DNA from: Bog-473 sp963779735
GTDB taxonomy: Bacteria > Actinomycetota > Acidimicrobiia > Acidimicrobiales > RAAP-2
Length of the DNA stretch: 64,000 nt
Direction of reading: 5' to 3'
Assembly (NCBI GenBank): GCA_963779735.1
Contig: CAVZZJ010000010.1
Location: 62,001-126,000 of the forward strand
Part shown: positions 8,289 through 17,027 of the stretch, in pieces
Layout: the number at the start of each line of letters is the position of its first letter
Numbering within the stretch: position 1 is the first letter of the stretch
Position numbers and translations under genes: made by a program
The notes under the pieces: generated by a model
The model's input: only the letters and a program-made list of their open reading frames with translations
What the model was told of the DNA's origin: nothing
Databases searched by the model: none

Positions 8289-10102
8289 CAGTGTGCCTCC
8301 TCGAGCAGCGCCCGGAGCTCCGCCGGCATCTCGGCCAACGGCTCGGGAGCGATGGATATGGGCGCCAGGAAGCCGCGATCGGCCGTCTGGCGCTGCACGA
8401 AGTTGACCTTGCCCAGCTCGGGGTCGGGTCCCGGGAAGTCCTCACGGGTGTGCCCACCGCGCGACTCCTTGCGGTTGAGCGCGCCCTGGGCCACGGCGAT
8501 GGAGGTGGTGACCATGGAGGGCAGGTCGGTGGCCAGGTTCCAGCCCGGGTTGTAGGCCTTGCCGCCCTTCACGGTGAGCTTGGCCACCCGACCCTTGAAC
8601 TCCTCGAGCTTGGTTAGTGCCTCTTCGAGCTCGGGACCGGTGCGGATGATGCCGACGAGGGACTGCATGGTCTCCTGCAGTTCGTGCTGGATGTCGTAGG
8701 GGTTGTCGCCCCCTTCGCGCGCGAAGGGGGCGAAGGCGTCGTCGATCACCGACTGGACCTCCGCCGCGTCGACGTTCGGGACTCCGGCGCGGCCCTCGGC
8801 GAAGTCGGCGGCACCGGCACCGGCCCGGCGCCCGAAGACGAGCAGGTCGGACAGCGAGTTGCCGCCCAGCCGGTTGGCGCCGTGCATGCCGCCCGCCACC
8901 TCACCGGCGGCGAACAGCCCGGGGACCGTCGCCGCCTGCGTGTCGGCGTCCACCCGGACGCCGCCCATCATGTAGTGGCAGGTGGGTCCCACCTCCATCG
9001 GGCCGGCCGTGATGTCCACCCCGGCCAGCTCCATGAACTGGTGGTACATCGACGGGAGCCGCCGCCGGATGTACTCGGGGCTGCGGCGTGAGGCTATATC
9101 GAGGAAGACGCCGCCGTGGGGGCTGCCCCGTCCCGCCTTCACCTCGGCGTTGATGGCCCGGGCCACCTCGTCGCGCGGCAGCAGGTCCGGTGTGCGCCCG
9201 TTGTTGGCGTGGTCCTCGTACCAGCGGTCGGCCTCCTCCTCGGTCTTCGCCGTCTCCGCCCGGAACATCTCGGCGATGTAGTCGAACATGAAGCGCTTGC
9301 CCTCGGAGTTGCGCAGGACCCCTCCGTCGCCCCGGACCCCCTCGGTGACCAGGATGCCTCGCACGCTCAGCGGCCACACCATGCCCGTCGGATGGAACTG
9401 CACGCACTCCATGTCGATGACGTCCGCACCGGCCCAGATGGCCATGGCGTGGCCGTCGCCCACCGACTCCCAGCTGTTGGACGTGTACTTCCAGGACTTG
9501 CCGATGGAGCCGGTGGCCAGCACGAAGGCCTTGGCGGTGAAGACAGCCACGTCGCCGGTCGGCCGCATGTAGCCCACGGCGCCCGAGATGCGACCCTCGG
9601 CGTCGGGCAGGAGTTTGAGGACCTTGCACTCCATGAAGACGTCGATGCCCTCCGACACCGCCTTTTGCTGCAGGGTGCGGATGAGCTCCAGGCCGGTGCG
9701 GTCGCCCACGTGGGCCAGGCGGGCGAACCGGTGGCCACCGAAGTCGCGCTGGAGGATGCGGCCGTCCTTGGTGCGGTCGAACAGGGCGCCCCAGCGCTCC
9801 AGCTCGAGCACGCGATCGGGTGCCTCCTGGGCGTGCAGCTGGGCCATGCGCCAGTTGTTGAGCATCTTGCCCCCCCGCATGGTGTCGCGGAAGTGGACCT
9901 GCCAGTTGTCCTCGGGGTAGACGTTGCCCAGCGCGGCGGCCACGCCGCCTTCGGCCATGACCGTGTGGGCCTTGCCCAGGAGGGACTTGCAGACCAGAGC
10001 CGTGCGCAGGCCCCTCGCCTCGGCCTCTATGGCGGCGCGCAGACCGGCGCCCCCCGCCCCGATGACGATGACGTCGTAGTCGTATGTCTGGTAGTCGGCC
10101 AT
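8288..10102 (-). CDS. sdhA: Succinate dehydrogenase flavoprotein subunit
   Basis: 604 residues. The FAD-binding loop VIVIGAGGAGLRAAIEAE is at residues 11-28, the KAHTVMAEGG segment contains the His expected to bind FAD covalently, and the substrate-site motifs QFHPTGM, RGDGGVLRN and the TCHYMMGGV block are all present. The enzyme oxidises succinate to fumarate in the TCA cycle and feeds the quinone pool. It lies between sdhC (12-bp gap) and sdhB (1-bp overlap). Its similarity is to the actinobacterial Sdh1 type rather than the two-subunit-anchor Sdh2 type. Confidence 0.96.
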   Translation of the reverse strand: MADYQTYDYDVIVIGAGGAGLRAAIEAEARGLRTALVCKSLLGKAHTVMAEGGVAAALGNVYPEDNWQVHFRDTMRGGKMLNNWRMAQLHAQEAPDRVLELERWGALFDRTKDGRILQRDFGGHRFARLAHVGDRTGLELIRTLQQKAVSEGIDVFMECKVLKLLPDAEGRISGAVGYMRPTGDVAVFTAKAFVLATGSIGKSWKYTSNSWESVGDGHAMAIWAGADVIDMECVQFHPTGMVWPLSVRGILVTEGVRGDGGVLRNSEGKRFMFDYIAEMFRAETAKTEEEADRWYEDHANNGRTPDLLPRDEVARAINAEVKAGRGSPHGGVFLDIASRRSPEYIRRRLPSMYHQFMELAGVDITAGPMEVGPTCHYMMGGVRVDADTQAATVPGLFAAGEVAGGMHGANRLGGNSLSDLLVFGRRAGAGAADFAEGRAGVPNVDAAEVQSVIDDAFAPFAREGGDNPYDIQHELQETMQSLVGIIRTGPELEEALTKLEEFKGRVAKLTVKGGKAYNPGWNLATDLPSMVTTSIAVAQGALNRKESRGGHTREDFPGPDPELGKVNFVQRQTADRGFLAPISIAPEPLAEMPAELRALLEEAH

Positions 10103-10114
10103 GTGCAGGGTCCT

Positions 10115-10945
10115 TTAGAAGTGGAAGCCGGGATCGTGGATGGTCCCGCTGGCGACGAGCCTTACGTAGAGGTCGCAGAGGGCGACGCCGAAGAGGCTGA
10201 TCCAGGCGAAGTACATATGGCGCGCGTTGAGCGGTGAGACCAGCTGCCACAGCTTGTGACGCATCGGATGCTTGGCGAAAGAGCGGACCTGGCCCCCGCA
10301 GAAGTGGCGGCAGGCGTGGCAGCTCAGGCTGTAGAGCCACAGGAAGGCGGCGTTGAGGCACAGGACCACGGTGCCGACGCTGATGCCGATGCCGAGGCCC
10401 GGCTGTCGGAAGGCCTCTACGGCGTCGTAGGTGAGGATGGCGTTGAAGATGAGCAGGAGCCAGAAGAAGTAGCGGTGGACGTTCTGCAGGATCAAGGGGA
10501 TCCGGGACTCGCCGCTGTAACTGCCGTGGGCGTCGGCCACGGCGCACGCCGGCGGCGACCACCAGAAGGACCGGTAGTACGCCTTGCGGTAGTAGTAGCA
10601 GGTGAGCCGGAAGCCGAGGGGGAAGATCAGGATCAAGAGCGCCGGCGTGATCGTCCAGCCGGGGAACCACACCCCGAAGGGGTGGCTGCCCGGCACGCAG
10701 CTGCCGGTGAGGCAGGGCGAGTAGAAGGGGGAGATCAGGTTGCGGTGCAGCTCGGGACCCGCGAAGTAGTTCTTGCCGACGAACGCCGCCCAGGTCGAGT
10801 ACACGACGAACAGGGTGAGGACGGTGACGGTGACCAGGGGCTCGACCCACCACCGGTCCTGGCGAAGGGTGGGCCTGTCCGGACCACCCCTGGTCCCCCC
10901 GATGGCGACGGGAGTGCCCGTCGCGTTGTCGACCGTCGTCGTCAC
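10115..10945 (-). CDS. sdhC: Succinate dehydrogenase membrane anchor subunit (Sdh1 type)
   Basis: 276 residues with five hydrophobic spans (about 36-57, 96-118, 155-176, 185-208 and 243-265), like the single anchor of mycobacterial Sdh1 (Rv0249c). GTG 10945 is chosen because GAGGAGG precedes it by about eight bases. It carries an unusual number of Cys/His residues near the membrane, including Cys78, Cys83, Cys116 and the CHACRHFC block at 209-216. A membrane-embedded Rieske-type cluster has been reported for mycobacterial Sdh1, so these are candidate metal ligands; that mapping is my inference. First gene of the sdhCAB operon. Confidence 0.88.
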   Translation of the reverse strand: MTTTVDNATGTPVAIGGTRGGPDRPTLRQDRWWVEPLVTVTVLTLFVVYSTWAAFVGKNYFAGPELHRNLISPFYSPCLTGSCVPGSHPFGVWFPGWTITPALLILIFPLGFRLTCYYYRKAYYRSFWWSPPACAVADAHGSYSGESRIPLILQNVHRYFFWLLLIFNAILTYDAVEAFRQPGLGIGISVGTVVLCLNAAFLWLYSLSCHACRHFCGGQVRSFAKHPMRHKLWQLVSPLNARHMYFAWISLFGVALCDLYVRLVASGTIHDPGFHF

Positions 10946-11057
10946 CTCAGACCTCCTCAGTGCCCGCGCCGGGCGGGTCGTGGCCGGCCAATCATTCCAT
11001 CCCAGGTGCGGCCCCCGCGCAATCGCGTCCGCGTGAGGCCGCACGCTCCGGGCAAGA

Positions 11058-11086
11058 ACTTTAAGCAGCCCACCAGAGAACGTCAA
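11058..11086 (-). promoter_or_regulatory. Promoter of the sdhCAB operon
   Basis: On the minus strand TTGACG (11081-11086) and TAAAGT (11058-11063) are separated by exactly 17 bp, close to the sigma-70 consensus. Transcription would start near 11051 and give a leader of about 105 nt before the sdhC start. Confidence 0.65.
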
Positions 11087-11108
11087 AGACATAAATGACA
11101 TGGGATCC

Positions 11109-11125
11109 ATAGCACTAAGCTCTAT
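11109..11125. promoter_or_regulatory. Possible LysR-type binding site between lysR and sdhC
   Basis: The interrupted dyad ATAG-N9-CTAT, with inner AGC/GCT arms, lies between the sdh promoter and the LysR start codon. Next to it (11102-11112) is a second short dyad, ATGG-GAT-CCAT. LysR-type regulators bind such imperfect dyads between divergent genes, so this is a plausible operator. No experimental support. Confidence 0.4.
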
Positions 11126-11129
11126 TTCA

Positions 11130-12095
11130 ATGCAGCTGCACCAGCTGGAGTACGTGCTCGCGGTGGCCGAGGAGCGGAGCTTCACCGGGGCCGCCGCACG
11201 GCTGCATCTGGCCCAGCCGTCGCTGAGCCGCCAGATCCGCCTGCTCGAAGGGGAGCTGGGGGTGTTGCTGTTCAACCGCGGACGGGGGCAGGCCCTGGTC
11301 ACGCCCACCTCGGACGGGGACGCACTGCTGCCCTTCATGCGGCGGGTCCTGGCCGACGTGGAGGCAACCGGCGCAGAGGCCCGGGCCCTGCGGGGCATGG
11401 CTCAGGGCCGGCTCTCGGTCGGCGCCACTCCGAGCCTGATCACCCGCGTCCTCGCGCCCGCCCTGGTCGAGTTCCACGGAAGTCACCCCGGCATAGAGCT
11501 CATGGTCGTGGAGGCCGGATCGCGCCAACTCGTGCCACTGCTCGCCACCGGCGAGGTGGACCTGGCCCTGGTGGTGCTCCCGGTGACCGATCCCCTGGTC
11601 CACACCACGCCGCTCTTCGACGATCCCCTCGTCCTCGCGGTCGCGCCCGGCCACCCGCTGGCGCGGCGGAGCCGGGTGGGGGTGGGGGACCTCCACCGGC
11701 TCCCGCTCGTGATGTTCCGCGAGGGCTACGACCTGCGATCGGTGACCCTGGCGGCCTGCAGGGCCGCCGGGGCCGAGCCGAACCTGGTGAGCCAGGGGGG
11801 CGAGATGGACGGCGTCCTGGCGTTCGTGGCGGCGGGGCTGGGCGCCGCCGTGGTGCCCGCCATCGCCCTTCCCCCCGCCGCCCTGGCCTCCGGGGCCCCT
11901 GAGCCCTCCCACGGGGGCGGCAGCCCGGTGGTGGCCGTGCCCTTCTCGGCGCCCGGCATCCGGCGGACGGTTGCGCTGGCGCAGCGCAACGACCAGCCGC
12001 TGGCCCGACCGGCTCGCGCGCTCGGCGACCAGCTGAGCGCCGGTTACACCGGAAATCGACAAGCCGCCGACCCGTCGCGCACGTCCGGCGTTTAG
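11130..12095 (+). CDS. LysR family transcriptional regulator
   Basis: About 321 residues. The N-terminal winged helix-turn-helix is clear: MQLHQLEYVLAVAEERSFTG followed by AAARLHLAQPSLSRQIRLLE. The substrate-binding domain starts near residue 85 (GRLSVGATPSLITRVLAPAL), with the typical GEVDLALVVLP and VLAFVAAGLGAAVVPAIA blocks. ATG 11130 is preferred over 11100 because it gives the family N-terminus and leaves the palindromic region outside the gene. It is divergent from sdhCAB, so control of succinate dehydrogenase is a reasonable inference. The last about 20 residues (NRQAADPSRTSGV) look unstructured. Confidence 0.88.
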   Translation: MQLHQLEYVLAVAEERSFTGAAARLHLAQPSLSRQIRLLEGELGVLLFNRGRGQALVTPTSDGDALLPFMRRVLADVEATGAEARALRGMAQGRLSVGATPSLITRVLAPALVEFHGSHPGIELMVVEAGSRQLVPLLATGEVDLALVVLPVTDPLVHTTPLFDDPLVLAVAPGHPLARRSRVGVGDLHRLPLVMFREGYDLRSVTLAACRAAGAEPNLVSQGGEMDGVLAFVAAGLGAAVVPAIALPPAALASGAPEPSHGGGSPVVAVPFSAPGIRRTVALAQRNDQPLARPARALGDQLSAGYTGNRQAADPSRTSGV

Positions 12096-12098
12096 GCT
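12093..12098 (+). promoter_or_regulatory. -10 element of a leaderless transcript (MoxR-like gene)
   Basis: TAGGCT lies six bases before ATG 12105, which places the expected start of transcription at or next to the start codon. There is no ribosome-binding sequence. The same spacing recurs at several genes in this window. Confidence 0.5.
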
Positions 12099-12104
12099 TC
12101 GCCC

Positions 12105-13574
12105 ATGGACGGCCCCGCATACACAGATCCTTCATCGACTCCGGGGCCCGGGACGCTCCGAGCTCCCGCCGATCTGGCCCGCACGCTGGGCGCCCTGCGG
12201 GCCTCGGGCTGGAAGTCGGTGCCGGTGGCCCAGGAGCTGCGGCGCAACGCCATGGCCCGCATGGTGGCGGGCGATCCGCTGGTGCCCGGAGTGCTCGGGT
12301 TCGACGACACGGTCATCCCCCAGTTGGAGAACGCCATCTTGGCCGGTCACGACGTGATCCTGCTCGGAGAGCGGGGCCAGGCCAAGACCCGGATCATCCG
12401 GGCCCTGGTCGGCTTGCTCGACGAGTGGCTCCCCATCGTGAAGGGATCGGAGATCAACGACGATCCCTACGGCCCGGTGTCCCGTGGCGCCATCGACGCG
12501 GTGGCCGAACAGGGCGACGACACGCCTGTCGCCTGGGTGCACCGCTCCCAGCGCTACGGGGAGAAGCTGGCCACGCCGGACACGTCCATTGCCGACCTGA
12601 TCGGCGAGGTGGACCCCATCAAGATCGCCGAGGGTCGCTACCTGAGCGACGAGCTGGCCCTGCACTACGGCCTGATCCCCAGGGTGAACCGGGGGATCTT
12701 CGCCATCAACGAACTGCCGGACCTGGCCGAGCGCATTCAGGTCGGCCTGCTCAACGTGCTCGAGGAGCGCGACGTCCAGATCCGCGGCCACCGGATCCGG
12801 CTGCCGCTCGACATCGCGCTGGTGGCCACGGCCAATCCCGAGGACTACACCAACCGTGGCCGCATTATCACACCCCTGAAGGATCGCTTCGGAGCCCAGA
12901 TCCGGACGCACTACCCCTTCGAGACCATGACCGAGGTCAAGATCATGGAGTCCGAGGCCGAGCTGCCGGCCGCGGGGATCGCGGTGACCGTTCCCTCCTA
13001 CCTGAAGGAGGTGGTGGCCGAGGTCAGCCAGCTGGCGCGGCGCAGCTCGCACCTGAATCAGCGCAGTGGCGTGTCGGTCCGGCTCTCTATCGCCAACTAC
13101 GAGACCCTCGTGGCGAACTCCGTGCGCCGGGCGATCCGCACGGGCGAACCGGTGGCCGTGCCACGCATCAGCGACCTTTCGTCGCTGGTCCCCTCGACCC
13201 AGGGCAAGGTCGAGGTCGAGGCCATGGAGGAAGGCCACGAACACGAGGTGGTGGCCCAACTGGTGGCCGCCGCCACGCTGGCGGTCTACCGCCGCCGGGT
13301 CACCCTCGACGACCCCGGGGCCATCGTCGGCGCCTTCACCGAGCAGGTAGTGGTCCATGCCGGCGACGACCTGCCTTCGGCGGCCTACCTGGCCGTGCTG
13401 GCCGACATCCCCGAGCTGGAGCCCCCCACCAGAGCGCTCGCCGGGCCCGATGCGGCCGAGTCGCCCGCCCTGATGGCCAGTGCCCTCGAGTTCCTGCTCG
13501 AGGGCCTTCACCTCACCAAGCGCTTGAACAAGGACTCCTCGGGCGCCCGGGCCCTGTACCGGGGACGCAAGTAG
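12105..13574 (+). CDS. MoxR/ChlI-like AAA+ ATPase
   Basis: 489 residues. The AAA+ module starts near residue 80: Walker A variant LLGERGQAKTRIIRAL (Gln-Ala instead of the usual Thr-Gly), a Walker B-like GIFAINELPDL, sensor LVATANPEDYTNRGRIITPLKDRF. This resembles the magnesium-chelatase ChlI and MoxR branches. The next gene, 5 bp downstream, encodes a VWA-domain protein, the usual partner of MoxR ATPases: together they act as a chaperone-like unit that inserts a metal or remodels a client protein. No chelatase BchH/ChlH subunit or methanol/CO dehydrogenase operon adjoins, so the client is unknown. Confidence 0.85.
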   Translation: MDGPAYTDPSSTPGPGTLRAPADLARTLGALRASGWKSVPVAQELRRNAMARMVAGDPLVPGVLGFDDTVIPQLENAILAGHDVILLGERGQAKTRIIRALVGLLDEWLPIVKGSEINDDPYGPVSRGAIDAVAEQGDDTPVAWVHRSQRYGEKLATPDTSIADLIGEVDPIKIAEGRYLSDELALHYGLIPRVNRGIFAINELPDLAERIQVGLLNVLEERDVQIRGHRIRLPLDIALVATANPEDYTNRGRIITPLKDRFGAQIRTHYPFETMTEVKIMESEAELPAAGIAVTVPSYLKEVVAEVSQLARRSSHLNQRSGVSVRLSIANYETLVANSVRRAIRTGEPVAVPRISDLSSLVPSTQGKVEVEAMEEGHEHEVVAQLVAAATLAVYRRRVTLDDPGAIVGAFTEQVVVHAGDDLPSAAYLAVLADIPELEPPTRALAGPDAAESPALMASALEFLLEGLHLTKRLNKDSSGARALYRGRK

Positions 13575-13579
13575 GACCC

Positions 13580-15586
13580 GTGACGGCCCGGTACGACTAC
13601 ACGGCGTGGGACGGCACCCAGGAGTTCTCCGACCTCGACGTCGACGACCTTCTGGCCGGCCTGACCGACGACCTGCTCACGACGGGCGACCTGGACGACG
13701 CGTTGCGCCGCCTGCTGCGTTCGGGCGTGCGCACGAACAGCGGTGAGCAGATAGCGGGGCTGCGCGATCTGCTCGAACAGCTGCGCCGCCGCCGTTCGGA
13801 GCTGCTGGCCCAGGGCGATCCCGACGGACGTATGGCCCAGATCTCGGCCAGGCTCGACGAGATTGAGGCCGACGAGCGGGCCGCCATCGACGAGCTGGTA
13901 GAGGACGCGGCCGCCTCGGGTGACGAACGTCGGGCCGAGGTCACCAACGACGTGGCCACCGAGCGACGCATGGCTCTCGACCTGCAGCCGGGGGATCCCG
14001 GCGGCCGGCTGCAGTCCCTGCAGCACTACGACTTCGTCTCCTCCGAGGCACGCCAGCGCTTCGAGGAGCTGGTCGAAGAGCTCCGTCGCGAGATGGCGGA
14101 CACCTTCTTCCAAGGCGCGTCCGACGCGCTCTCGTCCATGGGGCCAGAGCAGATGGCCCGTATGCGGGACGCCTACGACGCCCTCAACCAGATGCTCGAG
14201 CAGCGGGAGCGGGGCGACGACCTCGACCCGAGCTTCGAGCAGTTCATGGAGCGGTTCGGTGACATGTTCCCGGGCAACCCCTCGACGCTCGACGAGCTGT
14301 TGGAGCAGTTGGCCGAGCGCATGGCGGCGGCCCAGGCGGTGTGGAACTCGCTCTCGCCCGAGCAGCAGGCGCAGCTGCGGGGGCTGATGGAGTCGGTGCT
14401 CGAGGACATGGATCTGCGCTGGCAGGTGGAGCGCCTGGCCCAGAACCTGCAGCGGGCGGTTCCCGATGCCGGGTGGCAGCGCTCCTACGGGTTCGACGGT
14501 GAGGGCCCCCTGAGCCTGTCCCGCGCCACCGACCTGGCCACCCAACTCGGTCAGCTCGACAGCATGGAGGATCTGCTGCAGTCGGCGTCGTCGCCGGCGG
14601 CGCTGAGCGAGATCGATCTCGACCAGGTTCGCAACCACCTGGGCGAGGATGCGGCCCGGGCCCTGGACCGACTGGCCAAACTGACCAAGTCCTTGGCCGA
14701 CGCCGGGCTGATCGAGCAGCACGGGAGTCGCACCGAGCTGACCCCACGCGGCGCTCGGCGACTGGGCCAGAAGGCGTTGAGCGACCTGTTCGGGCAGATC
14801 AACAAGGACCGCATCGGCGACCACAGCACGGTGTCCACCGGGTCGGGTCACGACCGGGAGGAGACGACCAAGACGTACGAGTACGGCGACCCGCTCAACC
14901 TCCACCTCTCGACCACCGTCCACAACGCCGTGCGCCGGGGCGGTGCGGGTGTGCCGGTGCGCCTCTCCCCGGAGGACTTCGAGGTGATCGAGACCGAGGC
15001 CCTCGCCCGCTCGGCCACGGTGCTGCTCGTGGACCTCTCCATGTCGATGCCCATGCGGGACAACTTCGTGCCGGCCAAGAAGATGGCCATGGCCCTGCAG
15101 ACGCTGATCAGCAGCAAGTTCCCCCGGGACTTCCTGGGCATCGTCGGCTTCTCCGAGGTGGCCCGCGAGATCCGCCCCGACGAGCTGCCCACCGCCATGT
15201 GGGACTACGTCTACGGCACCAACCTGCAGCACGCCCTGGCCCTGGCGCGGCGCATGCTGGCCCGCCAGCACGGGACCAAGCAGATCATCGTGGTGACCGA
15301 CGGGGAGCCCACCGCCCACATAGACGACTACGGCGAGGTCTTCTTCAACTACCCGCCCATCCCCGAGACGCTGCACCGCACCATGGCCGAGGTGATTCGC
15401 TGCACGCGGGCGGGCATCGTCATCAACTGCTTCGCCCTCGACCTCCAGCGCACCCACTACCCGTTCGTCGAGCAGATCGCCCGGGTCAACGGTGGCCGGA
15501 CGTTCTACACCACGCCCGACGTCCTGGGCGGCTACGTGCTGGTCGACTTCCTCCAGCACCGCCGCGTCCTGCGTCCCGCCGGCTGA
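13580..15586 (+). CDS. VWA domain-containing protein, partner of the MoxR-like ATPase
   Basis: 668 residues from GTG 13580. The N-terminal about 450 residues are charged and helical, with likely coiled-coil stretches (LLEQLRRRRSELLAQGD; RLDEIEADERAAIDELVEDA). The C-terminal von Willebrand A domain carries the metal-ion-dependent adhesion motif D-x-S-x-S in LLVDLSMSMPMRDN, followed by VGFSEVAREIRPDELP and the VVTDGEPTAH block. VWA proteins of this type work with the adjacent ATPase. The stop codon lies inside the first copy of a 20-bp tandem repeat. Confidence 0.85.
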   Translation: MTARYDYTAWDGTQEFSDLDVDDLLAGLTDDLLTTGDLDDALRRLLRSGVRTNSGEQIAGLRDLLEQLRRRRSELLAQGDPDGRMAQISARLDEIEADERAAIDELVEDAAASGDERRAEVTNDVATERRMALDLQPGDPGGRLQSLQHYDFVSSEARQRFEELVEELRREMADTFFQGASDALSSMGPEQMARMRDAYDALNQMLEQRERGDDLDPSFEQFMERFGDMFPGNPSTLDELLEQLAERMAAAQAVWNSLSPEQQAQLRGLMESVLEDMDLRWQVERLAQNLQRAVPDAGWQRSYGFDGEGPLSLSRATDLATQLGQLDSMEDLLQSASSPAALSEIDLDQVRNHLGEDAARALDRLAKLTKSLADAGLIEQHGSRTELTPRGARRLGQKALSDLFGQINKDRIGDHSTVSTGSGHDREETTKTYEYGDPLNLHLSTTVHNAVRRGGAGVPVRLSPEDFEVIETEALARSATVLLVDLSMSMPMRDNFVPAKKMAMALQTLISSKFPRDFLGIVGFSEVAREIRPDELPTAMWDYVYGTNLQHALALARRMLARQHGTKQIIVVTDGEPTAHIDDYGEVFFNYPPIPETLHRTMAEVIRCTRAGIVINCFALDLQRTHYPFVEQIARVNGGRTFYTTPDVLGGYVLVDFLQHRRVLRPAG

Positions 15587-15656
15587 GCCGGTCCGGAGGG
15601 GGCTGAGCCGGTCCGGAGGGGGCTGAGCCGGTCCGGAGGGGGCTGAGCCGGTCCGG
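15581..15656 (+). repeat. 20-bp tandem repeat, 3.8 copies
   Basis: The unit GGCTGAGCCGGTCCGGAGGG is present three times in full (15581-15640) and once as its first 16 bases. The first copy supplies the stop codon of the VWA gene. Each unit contains the short dyad CCGG-T-CCGG. The copies are identical, which suggests recent slippage or unequal exchange. Confidence 0.95.
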
Positions 15657-15820
15657 CATGGGTGGCGCGACCACCACAGGTGGCACCCCAAACCTGAGCC
15701 GCCCCGCCACGGGCGCAGCGCGGGCATTCTCGAAATCCTCTTGCGTTCTGTGACGCGGTGGTGAAAGATAACACCGTTGTAACTACACGAATGCCACTAA
15801 GTGGCGAGGGAGGCGAGCCC

Positions 15821-16105
15821 GTGGACATAGTCACCACGCTTTATGGTCGCCAGGAGCGCAGCTGGCAGGTCCAGGCGAACTGCATGGGAGTCGACCCGGA
15901 CCTGTTCTTCCCGGAGCGGGGAGCATCGACCCGTGAGGCGAAGGAAGTGTGCCGGGGTTGCGTCGTGCGCGAGGACTGCCTGGAGTACGCGCTGGCCAAC
16001 GGTGAGAAATTCGGGATCTGGGGGGGGATGAGCGAGCGGGAGCGTCGGCGGGTGCGGCGGGCCCGCGCCCTGCAGCGCCGCGACGCGGCGGTCAGCGCCT
16101 CGTAG
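15821..16105 (+). CDS. WhiB family iron-sulfur regulator
   Basis: 94 residues from GTG 15821, which has GAGGGAGG about eight bases upstream; an in-frame ATG at 15791 is an alternative. The four cluster-binding cysteines are in NCMGVDPDLFFPE and VCRGCVVREDCLEYAL. The GIWGGMSERERRRVRRARAL segment gives the conserved glycine-tryptophan turn and the basic DNA-binding tail. WhiB proteins bind the primary sigma factor and DNA with a redox-sensitive [4Fe-4S] cluster and occur only in Actinomycetota and their phages. The subgroup cannot be fixed from sequence alone. Confidence 0.93.
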   Translation: MDIVTTLYGRQERSWQVQANCMGVDPDLFFPERGASTREAKEVCRGCVVREDCLEYALANGEKFGIWGGMSERERRRVRRARALQRRDAAVSAS

Positions 16106-16110
16106 GGTCG

Positions 16111-16950
16111 TCACCGGCGCCACCCCTCAAGGCGGGCTTCGACCGTCTGCTCGGGGGAGAGATCGAGCTCCGCCCAGCGGGCGGAGGGGACTGCCCGGAG
16201 AATCGACTCGGGCACGAGGCCGACCAGTTCGGCCCCGACGACAGAGCCTCCGGCCTCCTCGACATGGGCGCCCACTAGGTCATAGAGCTGGGCCGGCCCC
16301 AAGGTGGCCGGTTCGACCAGGTTGCACGAGACCTGGGCCCGTTCGCCGACCGCCAGAGCCAACGCGCGCACCGCGGGTCCTCGGACGAGCGGCGCCACCC
16401 GGCGGGCCACCGCAATGCTCGAAACCCACACGTTGTAGGCCACCAGGGCCGATCTGGCCCCGACCATGGTGGCCCCGGCGGTGTGGTGGGGCTGGCGCGG
16501 ACCGAAATCGGGCGGGATCTCACGGAAGGCGTGCCGTCTGAGCTGGGGTAATGTCCGGCTCCGGCCACCGGCGAGGGGCCCGTAGAGAAAGCTCGGAACA
16601 CCCAGCGTGGCGCCCAGCCACCGTGCGAAGTCGTCGCGCAGGGGCGCGGCCAGGGCGAGGTCGTACTCGGGCGGGCCGCCGGGGCGGTAGGGGACAAACG
16701 GGACGACATCGAGCACCCCTGCACGCGGATGCGCCCCCCGGTGCGCGCCGAGATCGAGACGTGCGACGCTCTCCGCCGCCAGGGCCCTGACCGCCTGGTC
16801 CACCTCGTGGTCCTTCCCGGCCAAGGTGAAGACCGACCGGTGGTGATCGGGATCCCGGTGCAGGTCGAGCAGCGCCGGTCCTGCCGCCTCGGAGAGCCTG
16901 GTCAGGACGCTGTCATCCCGACCCTCGCTCACGTTGACCACGCACTCCAT
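16111..16950 (-). CDS. Glutamate formiminotransferase-like protein
   Basis: 279 residues from ATG 16950. The N-terminus MECVVNVSEGRDDSVLTRLS, the DLHRDPDHHRSVFTLAG block with active-site histidines, the LGAHRGAHPRAGVLDVVPFVPY motif and the C-terminal SCNLVEPATLGPAQLYD match the formiminotransferase domain of FTCD, which moves a formimino group from formiminoglutamate to tetrahydrofolate. The cyclodeaminase domain is absent, as in other stand-alone bacterial versions. It lies between two divergent whiB genes. No histidine-utilisation gene adjoins, so the physiological role is open. Confidence 0.85.
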   Translation of the reverse strand: MECVVNVSEGRDDSVLTRLSEAAGPALLDLHRDPDHHRSVFTLAGKDHEVDQAVRALAAESVARLDLGAHRGAHPRAGVLDVVPFVPYRPGGPPEYDLALAAPLRDDFARWLGATLGVPSFLYGPLAGGRSRTLPQLRRHAFREIPPDFGPRQPHHTAGATMVGARSALVAYNVWVSSIAVARRVAPLVRGPAVRALALAVGERAQVSCNLVEPATLGPAQLYDLVGAHVEEAGGSVVGAELVGLVPESILRAVPSARWAELDLSPEQTVEARLEGWRR

Positions 16951-17027
16951 CAACACGCCGGGAGTCTCCCAGGTGGCCGGCCACGAGGCCGAATGCCGGC
17001 CCAGACCGGGCCGGACTGCCGGTCGAG

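Noticed and set aside
12425..13579. Upstream in-frame extension of the VWA gene through the MoxR-like gene
   Set aside because: The region is occupied by a convincing AAA+ ATPase in another frame; the VWA protein starts naturally at GTG 13580.
15587..15660. The 20-bp tandem repeats as a CRISPR array
   Set aside because: The units are directly adjacent without spacers and only 20 bp long.
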